Below, in pieces: positions 32,072 through 43,979 of a DNA stretch of 64,000 nt. This DNA comes from Nageia nagi. Its lineage: Eukaryota > Pinophyta. The notes under the pieces were generated by a model. It was not told the DNA's origin. It did no database searches and saw nothing but the letters and a program-made list of their open reading frames with translations. The stretch covers positions 77,376,001-77,440,000 of the forward strand of contig JBITNC010000001.1 in NCBI GenBank assembly GCA_050084985.1, given 5' to 3'. The stretch's first letter is position 1, and every line of letters starts with the position of its first letter. The position numbers and the translations under genes are program-made.

Positions 32072-33302
32072 TTATAATTTTTTAATTCTTCTAGGGAATC
32101 TATTCATGACACGTTCAAATCGAGTTTGAACTGCATCAGGATTAAATGAACAATGTGTTGAACTAAATAAAAAACTAAAATCTAATACCACTTGATTATG
32201 ATAGATTTATGGAACACAATAATCTAAGTGTTTGAATGTTACAGTTTGTGTGATTGAGATGATTTGTTCTCGATGTTTTAAAGTCAAGTTGTGAGTATAA
32301 TTAACTATTATTTTGGGCTTTTCTATAGGTCCACAGAAGATAGAAATATATCATTAAATCATATTCTGAGTTAGGAGAACACCATAACTCAAATGCGTTG
32401 ATACAAATAATAACTTAATATCCATTTACTTTGACATCCCAACCGTAAGATTCACGTGTATCATAGAACATCAAGGCCATTTTTTGTTGTATTTCAATAG
32501 GCATGGAAAAGATATTTGAATACAAAGGAGTAGGAACATTACAAATAACTTTCATAAAGAGATATTTGTCATACCTACTTTCGAACCCCGGAAGATAACT
32601 TCCATTATTCCATACTCTATGTCTTTTTGATAGTTTTTCGATAATCTCATTTCTAACCCTTATTTGATTTATCATTTTAAGCTCGGTGATACGATAAGCT
32701 TGCCTTTTCTCCAATCTTTGTTTCCAAATTGTATGTCGCATTTGCATACAAAAAAATTTGTGAGTTTGCCTATATTGTTGTTATAACGTTCTAGGAGGAA
32801 AAGCTACAAAAGTGTTTGAAAAATCATAAATTACCCTTTTATGAGGTAAATAATGTAAAAGTTCATCTATCCATTCTAGGATTTTGGTTAATTGTTTAAT
32901 GTATTTCAGCCTAGCTAAAAGGAGTGAGTACTCAGTTAATTGATAATTTATGACAATTTTCGGTATTCCATAAGGCCATTATAGGTAGAAAGTTGTTATT
33001 TCTTATGATATTCTTTCCATATGGGTGAAATAGATTTGTGGATCTAAACTAATGCCAGCTTCATATCCATAAAAAGTGACTTCCCAACCATTATTTATAC
33101 CACAAAACATATGGTGTGTTCTTTCAAATTGTTCATCAATAGTCAATCATAAATAATTTAAGAGATTAAAATCAAATCTATGTTTTAAATATGTTAATGC
33201 TAAATCACCTGGATATCTTGGCGATGGAAATCGTACTTGTGGTTGCATTATGCTACCTTCAGTAGATTCCTTTGCTAGATTCATCTTTTCTATTTTAATC
33301 AT
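32072..33302 (-). pseudogene. Extra sense ORF after integrase, unknown family (B)
   Basis: Counterpart of 13945-15176. Starts at 33302 (or 33284) and ends near 32072 after QTRFERVMNRFPR. The longest open part, 32747-32415, has QRLEKRQAYRITELKMINQI, WNNGSYLPGFESRYDKYLFM and FSMPIEIQQKMALMFYDTRE. Its breaks differ from those of A, so the two copies together cover most of the ancestral frame. No recognised domain. Confidence 0.7.
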
Positions 33303-33327
33303 TAACAATTGATAAATATTAATACTT

Positions 33328-34500
33328 TTATTTATTTATTATTTTAACAATAAAATAAAACAAGAGAAAACTAATGTACATTTTTTTTAATGTATAGAAG
33401 GGTTGAAGATGCATGATATTTATAGGTTCATGCTCTTCATTTCCTTCTAAATCTGATAAATGATAAGTTTCTTTATCGAATTTTTTCTTAATGATATATG
33501 GTCCTAACCAATTTGGAGCAAACTTGTCTCTAAGCTGTCGTTCTATTCGTGAAGTTTGTTGATTTTCTTTTAAAACCAAATCACCTATTTTGAACTCATG
33601 AATTATAGCCCTTTTATCAAAAGCTCATTTTATTCTCTTCTGATAAACATGCATATGCTCTAAAGCATTAATACGTTTTTCATCTAAAAGCAATAACTGA
33701 TCTAAGCGAGTCTGTCTTGCTCCCTCGTCAGAATTTTGCTCACTTAGATTTACTCTAAGGGATGGTATCTCAAGTTCTATGGGTAGGATGGCTTCTGTTC
33801 CATATACTAAAGAGAATGGTGTTGCCCCAATAGGAGTGCATACACTGGTACGATAAGCCCATAAGGCTTTTGGTATTTGCATATGCCAATCTCTATGAGA
33901 ATCATTTACTATTTTTGCTAAGATGTTTCGAATAGTTTTATTAGTAGCCTCTGCCTGTCCATTACCTTGTGAATAATATGGAGTGGAAAAACTTTGTTTA
34001 ATTTTATACTTGTCACATATTTGTTTTACATCCTTATTTTTAAATTTTTTTCCATTATCCATAATTAATTGGTTTGGTATGTTGAATCTACATATAATAT
34101 AATTTTCTATAAATTCAGCAATTCGTGAACGTGGTGGAAGTCATGGGAATAGCCTCTACCCATTTGGTAAAATATTCAGTTGCTGTAATGATGAACTTGT
34201 GTCCACCAGAAGATGTAGGTGTAATTTTTCCTATTAAATCTAATGCCCATTTAGAGAATGGCCAAAGTGATTGTATAGGATGTAGTTCTTGAGATGGTTG
34301 TGAAAATAAATGAGCATATTGTTGACATTTAAAACATTTTTTAACATATTCACAACAATATTTTTCCATAATTGGCCAATAATACTCCATTCGTATTAAT
34401 CATTTTACAATTGCAACACCATTAAAATGTCCTCCGCATGTTCCATCATGGGCAATGGATATAGCTTTTTTAATATCATTCCATTCAAGACATCTGAGTA
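33328..34500 (-). pseudogene. Integrase domain of element B pol
   Basis: The N-terminal zinc region and first part of the core lie in 34390-34115 (CFKCQQYAHLF, WALDLIGKITPTSSGGHKF with the first catalytic Asp). The core continues in 34062-33625 (MDNGKKF, YYSQGNGQAEATNKTIRN with the catalytic Glu). The C-terminal part is 33579-33328, with FAPNWLGPYIIKKKF and EPINIMHLQPFY, ending at the pol stop. Frame breaks separate the three. This copy defines the true 3' end of pol. Confidence 0.87.
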
Positions 34501-34639
34501 AAATACCATTGAAATTTTATTGATGCAAGATATCCCCTATCAAACAATATTTAGTTGCTTTAATTTTAAAAGCTCATCGTGATGATTTATTAAGGTTTGT
34601 AGGAAGAGTTCCAAATTTTAAAAAATCTATCAATTCTTT

Positions 34640-35098
34640 GTACCAATTATCTTTATCAGTTACATCAATATTTAATACACTTTTTTCTTCATCTTCCTAT
34701 TGTAATGATGATTGAGACAACTGAATTATTTCAACTTGAATTGAAGATTTTTTAGGATCTTATGGGATAAGAGATCCAATAGAAGCCATAGCATTTGCAA
34801 ATCTATTAGATGATCTTGGTGCTGCTTCTATACTAAATTGGTCAAAAAATTTTAATAATTCCTCAACTAACGCTTTATACTTTTGAAGTAAAGGTTCTTT
34901 ACATTAATAGATTCCTTTCACTTGATTTACGATGAGTAAAGAATCTCCAATAATCTTAATTCTTTTAAGTTTTAATTTAACAACAGTTTTTAATGCTAAT
35001 ATCAAAGCTTCATATTCTGCATTATTATTAGTATAAGGAAATTTTAGTTTAAATGAATATGGTATAGGGATCCCTTGCAGTGTATTGTCATATCCCAA
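34640..35098 (-). pseudogene. Second (archaeal-type) RNase H of element B, internally deleted
   Basis: 35098-34904 is open (IPIPYSFKLKFPYTNNNAEYEA, IIGDSLLIVNQVKGIY), and a degenerate tail runs to about 34640. Relative to A, a deletion at about 35080 removes the segment with the first catalytic Asp (FDGSRCEQGGG), and a short local duplication (TATCATATCCCAATT) is next to it. Inactive. Confidence 0.8.
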
Positions 35099-35817
35099 TT
35101 ATCATATCCCAATTGTCTTCGGGTTCTACAGGTATTTCAATTTCATATAATTGAAACACCCCATCATTGGGTAATTCAATGACAAGTGGTTTATTATCTT
35201 GCAATGGAGCATCAGCGAGATAATCAGCAATTACTTGTCCTTTTATTGACTTTTGTCCAATAAAATGTAAATCAAATTCAGTTAAGTGCATTATCCACTT
35301 TGCAGTTCTTGAATTTTGATAAGTTTTATTCATCATATATTTCAACGGATCCACTTTAGAGATGACATATGTTGTATGATTAAGCATATAATGTCGAAGT
35401 TTTTTAGTAGCAAAAATGATAGCAAGACATAATTTTTCCAAATATATATACTTAATCTCATAGCTCGCAAGTGTTCTACTCAGATAATATATAGCTTGTT
35501 CTTTATTATGTTCATTCTTTTGAGCAAGCATTATTCCTAAAGTAGTTTCAGTAGCAGGAATATATAACAAAAAGGGTATATCTTTTCTTGGTGGACTTAA
35601 TACAAGAGGAGATAATAAATATCTTTTAATTTCATCGAAATGCATCTTGTTTCTCTTTGCCCCAATGATATTCTATCGCCTTTTTTAATAATTTTGTAAA
35701 TGGTTTACATTTATCAAAAAGTTGAGCTATAAACCTTCTAATGGCTTGTAACTTACCCTGTAAACTTTGTAATTGTTTTAGATTTGCAGGAGGTGGCATG
35801 TCTACTACTGCCTTCAC
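35088..35817 (-). pseudogene. RT connection and gypsy RNase H of element B
   Basis: 35817-35632 and 35645-35088 carry MKAVVDMPPPANLKQLQSLQ, RFIAQLFDKCKPFTKLLK, LYIPATETTLGIMLAQKN (RNase H entry), EQAIYYLSRTLASYEIKY, KWIMHLTEFDLHFIGQKS and GQVIADYLADAP. The overlap of the two reading frames at 35632-35645 marks a frameshift. Otherwise well preserved. Confidence 0.87.
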
Positions 35818-35844
35818 TTTACTAGGATCTATTTCAATTCCTCG

Positions 35845-37130
35845 TCAGGACACAATAAATCCTAATAATTTTCCTGAAGTTACACCAAAAACACATTTTT
35901 TTGGATTTAATCTTACTTTATGTTCTAATAATCTATCTAAGACTTTAATTGGGTCTTTTCTATGATCTTCTCGATATTTAGATCTAACAAACAAATCATC
36001 GACATAATCTTCTACTATGTCGTGCATATAATCATGGAATATATAAGTCATAGCCCTTTGATAAGTTGCCCTAGCATTTTTTAATCCAAAAGGCATAACT
36101 TTATAACAAAAGGTACCCCAAGGAGTTATAAAAGCCATTTTATGTTGATCTTCAGTGGCTATTTTTATTTGATTATAACCAGAAAACCCGTCCATTAATG
36201 ACAACATATCATGTCCTGCTGTCGAGTATACCAAACTATCAATGCTAGGTAGAGGGAAATCATCCTTAGGAGAAGCTTTGTTAAGATCATGGAAATCTGT
36301 GCATATTCTTATTTTTCCACTTGGTTTTTTTACAGGTACCATATTAGTTATCCAATCTGAATAATTTATAGGTTGTATAAATTTAGCTTCTAATAATTTT
36401 TGAAGTTCTTCTTTTACCATTAATGCTATAGTAGGATGCATTTTACGTAATTTTTGTTTAACAGGTTTAGCATCAGACTTTAATGCTAAATTATGTACTA
36501 CTAATTTAGGATCTATCCCAGGCATGTCTGCATATGACCATGCAAATACCTTTTCTCATTCTTTTAATAAGTTATAATTTCTTCTTGTTTATTTTCTGTG
36601 AGGTTTTCTCCTAATTGAATAATTTTAGGATTTTGAGGATCATTACTAATATTTATTTCTAAGACTTTTTCAGTAAGCATATGCGACCCTTCTTCTAATT
36701 GATTTGGTAGTGGTATCCAAGCTTTGTCGTTAACACTATATTCTTCATCATATTCTTGAGTTTGTTCATTCATGCATACTTGATTTTCATAGGAACCAAA
36801 TATGTGATCTACGTTTTTGAATTCATGTACCGAAGGATTGGATGATATAAGAGAAAAATTAGCAATTACTTCATCTGTAGAAGTATTGGCTATTATTTTG
36901 ATTAAATTTTGATTTTCATTAACTTCATCTATTTGTTCATTATTTTGATCTTCAATATCATTCTCTTTTATTGTAACCATATTTATCGATGGTATACTTG
37001 AATATGGAATGATTGATGATTCAACATTTTTATTTATTTTTTCTTGTATATCACTTGGTAAGCATGAATGATTCCAGGGTGGCTCAATATTATTAATAAA
37101 GAGCATTTTGACACCTTCTAAGACATCCAT
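35845..37130 (-). pseudogene. Reverse transcriptase region of element B
   Basis: 37130-36564 is the linker (MDVLEGVKMLFINNIEPPWN) and 36525-35845 the RT: KMHPTIALMVKEELQKLL, SGKIRICTDFHDLNKASPKD, LMDGFSGYNQIKIATEDQHK, TPWGTFCYKVMPFGLKNARA, YVDDLFVRSKY. The motifs are closer to consensus than in A. A one-base loss near 36565 breaks the linker-RT join. Confidence 0.9.
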
Positions 37131-37139
37131 TTCACTTAA

Positions 37140-38337
37140 TTATTCTTCTCTTATATTAATAATTTCTTGTACTATAGATTCATTCTCTAAAATTTCTTCA
37201 TTATAATCCAAATTCTCTTCTCCTAAATTTCCTAATTTTGTAAGATTTTTACATTTATTTTGATAGCTTAATCCACTTTTATTAGTGGGGTCTTGGTATC
37301 GTAATTCAATTATTTCTTGTGGACCCTGTTCATATCGACCCAATCCTCGTCCTTGCCAATTACATTTGTTAAAATAGTTTAAGACAAATGTTCTTGAACA
37401 TGGTGATAAATATTTCATATCATTATTGAAATTTATTTCATATGTTTGATTGGATATTGGTAACACAGGATCTACTATTCTCGCATAGATAAATATTGTC
37501 TGATTAGGTAATTCTCCTAAAGGTACTATTTTTCCAATTACACTAGGTGATTCAGATAATCTTCCCATTTCTTGTGCTAAAGGTATATTAAACACAACAT
37601 CATTTATGTCATATTCTCAAATACCCAAATCTATTAATTTAACTTTTACTAGATATACATTGGATGGATTATTATTAGATGTAGTATTTACTTGTTTTGA
37701 TGAAGAAGCCCCATTTTTCCCAAGTATCTTTATCCTGTATAGCTATATCACTTTTTCCTTTTATGACTTTGGATTGATTCATATTTTTGTTCATTAATAT
37801 GGTTGATAAATTAGGAGATGGTAATGTCACTTTATTTGGATCAAAAATTAAATTACAATGTGAATAAGGATCTGGATCTTTAAACACACAATGAACTTTA
37901 TCTTTATAGATGTATTTTAAACACTCTATGATAAGTTGATGGAACACATTGCATTTCTCTAATCCATGGGCATCCTAAAAGAACATTGTATTGTATAATA
38001 TTTTCTTCAATTATATGTAATAAAGTTTGAACGATTTTAGCCCCTACTGTAATCGACAACACTATTGATCCCAAAGTTGAACACACTGCATCATTAAATG
38101 TCCTAATTTGTAAAGAAGGAGCTAAGATAAGCGAATCTGATAAATTCAAATTTTTGTATGCAGCATCTGAAATTATATTTATAGCTAAACCTTCATCTAT
38201 CAGAATTCTTTTAAATAATCTCCCATGTACTTTACCCATTACATGTAAAGGTGGATCAAGTCCACCTGGTCCATCGTTATTTAATCTTTCTTGTTCGTAG
38301 AAGGTGATGCTAGGTTGTTGAGATATCCTCAAACTTT
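37140..38337 (-). pseudogene. Protease and glycine-rich patch region of element B
   Basis: 38440-37904 contains LHVMGKVHGRLFKRILIDEG with the protease active site (IDEG, followed by LAINIISDAAYKNLNLS), then VCSTLGSIVLSITVGAKIVQ and LLGCPWIREMQCVPS. 37595-37140 carries the patch WQGRGLGRYEQG and NKSGLSYQ. Breaks near 37910 and 37600. Confidence 0.8.
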
Positions 38338-38820
38338 CAACTTTGGCTAAATAATTTAACCAATTCTTCTTGTGGTATTGTATAAGGCATACTAATGAGT
38401 ATAGCCCGCCATCTTGAGATGTAATCTTGTATAGTTTCATCTATAAACTGTTCTAATCTTGTAAGATCAGTAATTGAAGATATTTCTTTAATATTGATTC
38501 TAAAGTATTCAAGAAATTGATTAGCCAATTGTTCAAATGTATATAAACTATGTATAGGTAAACTATTATACCAATCTAAAGCTTGACTTGTGAGTGTCAT
38601 AGGAAATATATGTAACATTAATGAGTCATCATTAGCTATCTGATAGCTAGAAAATGTAAATTTTCTCAAGTGTTCTTTGGGATCTTCTCTTCCCTTGAAT
38701 AATTCTATCTTAGGAAATTCAAACCTATATGGTAATTTCTTTTCTGGAACACTTGGATGAATAGGTTCATTGCAAATGTTTCTATAATTTAACTTTTTAA
38801 GTCCTTGAACATTCATTTCT
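38337..38820 (-). pseudogene. Gag core of element B, fused to protease by a deletion
   Basis: 38816-38337 is open: PYRFEFPKIELFKGREDPKE, MTLTSQALDWYNSLP, LANQFLEYFRINIKEISS, TIPQEELVKLFSQS. Directly after it the sequence jumps to what is position 20279 in A, a 925-bp loss that removes the zinc knuckle and the start of the protease region. Confidence 0.85.
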
Positions 38821-40349
38821 CAATTTATAAAATCCTTCATAAAGTCTTCTAATTCTTTATTGGTTCTATGACCTTGAGTGTGTCTATGATATCTTCGAGT
38901 ATTCGGATCCTTCTTTGAAATTGATCTTGAAGTGCAAGACTCATAATCAGAAGGAAACTCTGATGGTGGTGGAGGCAATATTTTAAGAGGTGAATGACAT
39001 CGTAGAATAGGGACTTTAGGAGGTTTTTGGGATATACTTTTTCCATATAGATCTTTTCCTTTGTAATTAGGTTGTTTTGTTTGATTTTGGGTTTGTTCAA
39101 CCCAACTTTTAATGGAATCTTGCTTTTGTTTATCATATAAATTTTGAAGTTCTAGTTCTTTATCCATTTCCTTTTGTAATAAAATGGCTATCTCTTTATC
39201 CATGACTTCTTGTTTGTCTAAGTAAGGATCTCGATATCTTTGTATTTGACTTCCTTCAGGAGTTTCAGGTTTCAAATTTTTTATTTTTTGATATTCATCC
39301 CACTGTATTTATTTTTCTTTCTCCATACGTAGATATTGTTCCCTTTTTATTTTTTCATTTTCTAATTCTTTAAGTTGTAATTCCTGTAAATGAAGTTGAA
39401 TCTCATATTCTTTACGAAGTCTTTTCTTTTCTTGTTCCAGGAATTCATTTCTTTCTTTGTTTACTTGTTCTTGTTCTATGAATTTCTTTTTATCTCTAAG
39501 AAGTTTATATTCCATTTCTTTTAATTTATTCTCTTGTTCTTGAATTTTAATGAATTCATTAACTTTTCTATTTTCTTCCTTTAGAAGATACTGCATCTCT
39601 GCGGTCTTTTTAATATCATCAGCATATATTTTCGTGAATTTTTAACCAGCTTTTGTTTTATATAATCATCGTTCTTTTAGTTCTTCATAAGAAGGTATCT
39701 CTTCTATTTTGAACTTAGACATCCTTCTATTTAATTCTCCATTTGAAGAATAAGATTTCTCCGTTTGCTTCATTGAAGGAGCTCTTTGAGATAAATTACT
39801 CGTAGGTATTGATACTTCATTTTTTCCTAATTTGAGAGATTTATGAGAAAAAGAAGATCCCTCTTTTCAAATTAAAGAACTGACTCTTCGACCATTTGAT
39901 AATTAATGAATGACTCTTTCATATTTAACTTTATATGGCTCAGTCTCTGGTACTGCTATGGTTTCAGCCCGAGATTTATCCTCATCAATTTCTAAGTTAT
40001 CATGCCTTTGATTTAGTTTTTCTACATCTCCTAGTAAATTAGAAGACATCTTAGGAATAACCCTATAATTAGCTAGGCGATGATGAATTTCAATTAAATC
40101 TTCATATAACATTTGCATTCTAGCCTTTGCAATAGGATCCTCTATAATTTGTTTTTGCAATCTAGATTGATCATAACCCCAATCCCAATCTTTACCTACA
40201 TAATGAACTACCCGTGGATCTGATTCATCGAAAGGAGGTGGCCTCCTGACTGAAGACTCTATCAAATCCATATTGTTTGGATCTATTTCTTGTATTTCAA
40301 ATGGGTGTTCTTGCATTTTCTTAGCGGTCATACTTCTAGTTTGAACCAT
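38820..40349 (-). pseudogene. Gag N-terminal coiled-coil region of element B
   Basis: MVQTRSMTAKKMQEHPFEIQ begins at 40349; 40349-39903 is open (148 codons). 39596-39309 and 39275-38820 hold the Glu/Lys-rich coiled coil and a basic linker (SISKKDPNTRRYHRHTQGHR). Stops near 39900, 39645 and 39308. Confidence 0.8.
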
Positions 40350-41086
40350 TTTTTTTTTTTTAGATATTATAAATAAACATCATAAAAAAGAAACTTTATT
40401 TTTATCTTTTATATTATGTTTTCGAGAAAACAATTTAATGCACAAACATCCTATATGCAAACTTACTTTTAACGATGTGATTATATTTTTAACTTTTTCA
40501 CATATTTTTAAACATCTAAAATAAATGAACAATATGAGTTGTTCATTTTAATTCTTTTAATTTTCCTAGTTTGTTTTGACTAGTCAAGTGTTAAACAAGG
40601 TAGGTTGGGTAATTCTAAGTATTGTTTACAAGTCTCTATGGCTTTTGTCTTGGTTCTAGATGAGTCTCCTTTTTTTAATCCTACCTATGGAAAAGTCACC
40701 TTGGTCATCACTTCCAAGTATAACTTGGCTCTATGGATTCAAGTGTGTTATGTTAGTGGGTACAAAGAAGTAAGAATTAACGGTTGGTAGTAACATCCAA
40801 CTCATTAATATTCAATTATTCCTTTAAGGCCTTATGAAATGAATTTAAATAAGTAAAATACATTTATGCATACTACCCTCCCAAACATTCATGTCCATTT
40901 ACTTATCTTATCTTAATGTGATACAATCAAAAGTTTATTTTAAGTCGACTTTGACCTTAATAAACACTGTTGTTCTTTTTAATTATAATGTGATTCATTA
41001 TCCAACCTCTTAATGATGTTCATTAACTCCTTCCAGCTGTGGAAGTTTTATATATGATAAATTTCCTCTTCTTAGTAGTCACATAT

Positions 41087-41558
41087 CTCTTCGACCTCCA
41101 ATGGAGTGGTAAGAGCAGACTTAGTAAAAAGCCATTAAATGTAGATAAACTAATTAAGTGAGGTTCAATTACTCCTCCAAGAGTCACATATCCCTTCGAC
41201 CTCCAATGGAGTGGTAAGGGCAGACATCTTTAAGAGTGTTAATGTGAAGTATATTTCCAAATAAGATGTGACTAAAATTTACCTCTTTCACTTAACTTAT
41301 TTATGATCACTTAAGATCGCTTGAAGCGCAAAAGTGAGAGCATACTTTATTAAGTGAAAGTACTTAGTGTATTCGAATCCCTCCAATTCATTAACCTTTT
41401 AATATGATTTATACTACCCAAAATTGATTTATTTTCCTTAAGTTCATTCCTTTTAATGTGATTCATTTACTCCTTCCAATTGTGGAAGTATTATGTGTAG
41501 TAAATTACCTCCTCTTACTAGTCACATATCCCTTCGACCTCCAATGGAGTGGTAAGGG
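41087..41558 (-). repeat. Three leader hairpins of element B
   Basis: Same order of stem types as in A: first CTCTT/AAGAG, then two CCCTT/AAGGG, with constant ACCTCCAATGGAGTGGT between the arms. Confidence 0.75.
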
Positions 41559-41879
41559 CAAACTTGGTAAGATGTCATTATGTGTGGATAAATTAACCAA
41601 ATTAATGATAGTGTGAATGTGAAAGAAAAGAAGAATTAATTACTCCTTCTTATCCGGTCTATTCTGGTCACCTTAGATTGCATGAAGCGCAAAGGGAGAG
41701 CATAAGTAGACAAGATAAAAAGTATTAATGTGTACGTACCCTTCACCCAAAACATGAAAATAAATACATAACATTATACATAAAGTAAATTAATAAAAAA
41801 TGCATTTAACCTTTTCTACCCGTCCCTATATGCATTTTAGGCAAAGGAATCATAGTCAAAAGTATCTTCTATTTTAACA

Positions 41880-41884
<5 letters not shown>

Positions 41885-41923
<39 letters not shown>
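41885..41923. repeat. TA dinucleotide microsatellite
   Basis: About 20 TA repeats without interruption, absent from the matching site in A, so a recent expansion. Confidence 0.9.
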
Positions 41924-41926
<3 letters not shown>

Positions 41927-41957
41927 ATAAACAACAAAAAGGAGACCTGGAGTAAGA

Positions 41958-42103
41958 GTCATCGACGTTTAAATAGAGATCGCTGGCATTTAATAAAAAT
42001 ACTGGTGTTTGTGATGAAATCACCAATGTTTAGTCTAGATTACTTTGTAAATCATTGGTGTTCCTTTTGAGTCACCGACGTCTGATTCCAATCGCTGGTG
42101 TTT
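41958..42103. repeat. Phased CpG-rich motif array in the leader of B
   Basis: Motif starts at 41958, 41979, 41999, 42019, 42051, 42071 and 42091, giving steps of 21, 20, 20, 32, 20 and 20, exactly as in A although individual bases differ. Confidence 0.85.
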
Positions 42104-42231
42104 ATATAACAGACATACTGTAAAAACACAGCAAAAATTTTAAAGTGAGTAGATAGAATAACTCAATCAAAATCAGTGAACAAAATAGGAACAACTATAT
42201 TTGAACATAGAAATCCTCCCTGTTATCGGAG

Positions 42232-42250
42232 GGCCCTCCTTCTAGCACCA
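42232..42250 (-). other. Primer-binding site of element B
   Basis: TGGTGCTAGAAGGAGGGCC on the minus strand, three bases from the 5' LTR. It differs from A by one C-to-T change. Confidence 0.75.
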
Positions 42251-42253
42251 AAA

Positions 42254-43096
42254 TGTTACAGTGAAAATAGAGCTGGAATGTAGAATAACATAAAATACAA
42301 TTATTCTTAGATTTTCATTGAACTTCAAATTATGTAAAATAGGTAGAAATGCTATAATTGTAAATTGGTATTGATTTTCAGCTCAAAATACAATTTTCCC
42401 TTGGAAGGGACTTTTACAAATGCCATTTGCCAAAATTAGAGTATAAGATCTTCATTGTTTTTTGATTTGCTTGCTTCTCTCCTTGATATGGACAACTTGT
42501 AAACCCTACACACATGCAAAAGATAATAACATCAAAGCATCTATGTATGACATATATTAAATTGAAACTAGCATAAAACAATAAAAGGTATGAGCTCACA
42601 CAATTTTGGCAGCATTACCCTACTTCAAAAAATGGGTCCCTATTGCTTTGTATTGGCTTGTATTTATAGATTTTTGGGTGAGATTCTCCAAGGCTGGTAA
42701 GGGGGAGTCAAAAAGCCACTGTAGGTCGTAACTGACCCTCTCTATCCACCACATCTTGGAAGAATGAGACGTTACAACTTTCTTTTATTATTTTTGGTTT
42801 CTATTTAGCTGTTACAGGGTCACCAACGATTACTAGGCAGACGTCGGCGATCATCCTAAAATGCCGACGATTATTTTGAGTCGCTGGCGATTGGTTTTCA
42901 ATTTTTATAACAATATTAAAATGACCACTAAATAGTCAATTTTTACCGAAAAAGGGTCATGTGACCACTCATTTTGCATGTACTTGATGAGAGTTATCCA
43001 ATAATATGGTTCTTAAACCTATTTTATATTTTCACAAAGAGTTATGATTATTTCAATATTTACTAGTTAAAAAAGGGACATTTTTAGGTGTCTACA
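42254..43096 (-). repeat. 5' LTR of element B
   Basis: 843 bp, TGTTACAGTG...TCTACA, close to 26303-27144. TATA sequence TCTATAAATA at 42661-42670 (minus). Motif copies at about 42820-42893. Confidence 0.92.
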
Positions 43097-43101
43097 CTTT
43101 T
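43097..43101. other. Target-site duplication CTTTT, right of element B
   Basis: Second copy of the 5-bp duplication; see 26298-26302. Confidence 0.9.
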
Positions 43102-43979
43102 GACCCACTAGGATAATGTTTATAGGCATTATTAATTACAATAGAATGGTTTTTAGTAATATCTATTGTAGATTCATCATTAACCATCCTATCCTTACCT
43201 TTATCCTTATTAGAACATTCAAGAAGCATATTTGGATGATTATATTTGAAATAAGTTATTAGGTGTTCAGACTCAACCTCATTTTCCTCATTAACATCCT
43301 TAATGTCCATCTTTTTCCAAGGAGCCATATCTTCTACTTCTACGTTAGTAGCGATGTGTGTATAGTCCACATCATTAGTGACATTCTTTTTTTTTTTTGG
43401 ATCCTACAATTTTAAAAGAAAATAAACTATCTAAGGATTACAACATTATTGAACCTGCATCTAACAATTCATAATTTGTTAAGATATCTATAACCTATTT
43501 AGAATTACTAGTAAGATAATACTCCAATTTTTCTTTATTAGATAACACTTCCTTTATTGATTTAACATGTTATAACTTCTAACTAATTATTTTATTTTAG
43601 CATCACTATCAGAAGTATCATCGTGGCTTCCCAAAATTACATCTTCAAAATCATAATCATCAATGGACATGTTGAACTTATTAGGAGTTTCTACAATAAT
43701 ATCCATTTTTTTCCTAGAACTTATAGATTCAGTATCATTATCCTTATCAATATCCATTCTATCATTAGGATCAAGTACTTGTAAAGGTAAATTGGGTTTA
43801 ATCTTAAGACTTCTCCTAATATCATTAAAATGAACATTACTTTTAGAAATCCTAGATTGTTCTTCATTTAGATCCATCTTTGAAACATAGGTAGAATAAA
43901 CCTTAGTTTTATCATTTTCTTTAGCTATTACTCTTAGCATCTTGGGTAAAGGAAGAGATAATAGTGCAAATGGATTCAT
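43102..43979 (-). pseudogene. Upstream half of an ORF split by element B
   Basis: 43979-43587 (130 codons, MNPFALLSLPLPKMLRVIAK then acidic, Asp/Ser-rich) and 43370-43102 (MDYTHIATNVEVEDMAPWKK...PSGSK) lie on the minus strand. Between them a third frame reads SIKEVLSNKEKLEYYLTSNS and VIDILTNYELLDAGSIML with TAG/TAA at probable Gln codons, so this is one decayed ORF. It continues at 26302-25863 beyond element B. Acidic and Lys-rich, no recognised domain. It lies downstream of the integrase of element C, so it may be that element's accessory ORF, or the start of another element. Confidence 0.55.

Larger units (their letters stand above)
40350..42231 (-). other. Leader of element B
   Basis: Matches the leader of A. 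Hairpins at 41087-41115 (CTCTT/AAGAG), 41192-41220 and 41530-41558 (CCCTT/AAGGG). Motif array at 41958-42103. A TA dinucleotide run at 41885-41923 is specific to B. No gene seen. Confidence 0.75.
26303..43096 (-). mobile_element. Tat-type Ty3/gypsy retrotransposon, element B (full length, defective)
   Basis: 16.8 kb, minus strand, both LTRs (842 and 843 bp) and a CTTTT duplication. Same organisation as A but without the copia insertion, so it shows the native layout. It lacks 925 bp of gag-protease sequence relative to A and has a small deletion in the second RNase H, besides many stops. It inserted in the ORF now split between 25863-26302 and 43102-43979, in the same orientation and only 440 bp from element A. 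Confidence 0.93.

Noticed and set aside
41885-41923. Replication origin or matrix attachment from the TA run
   Set aside because: It is a simple dinucleotide expansion absent from the matching site in A.
26303-43096. A and B as a single tandem duplication of host DNA
   Set aside because: B has its own LTRs and a CTTTT target duplication, and the flanking ORF closes when B is removed, so they are separate insertions.
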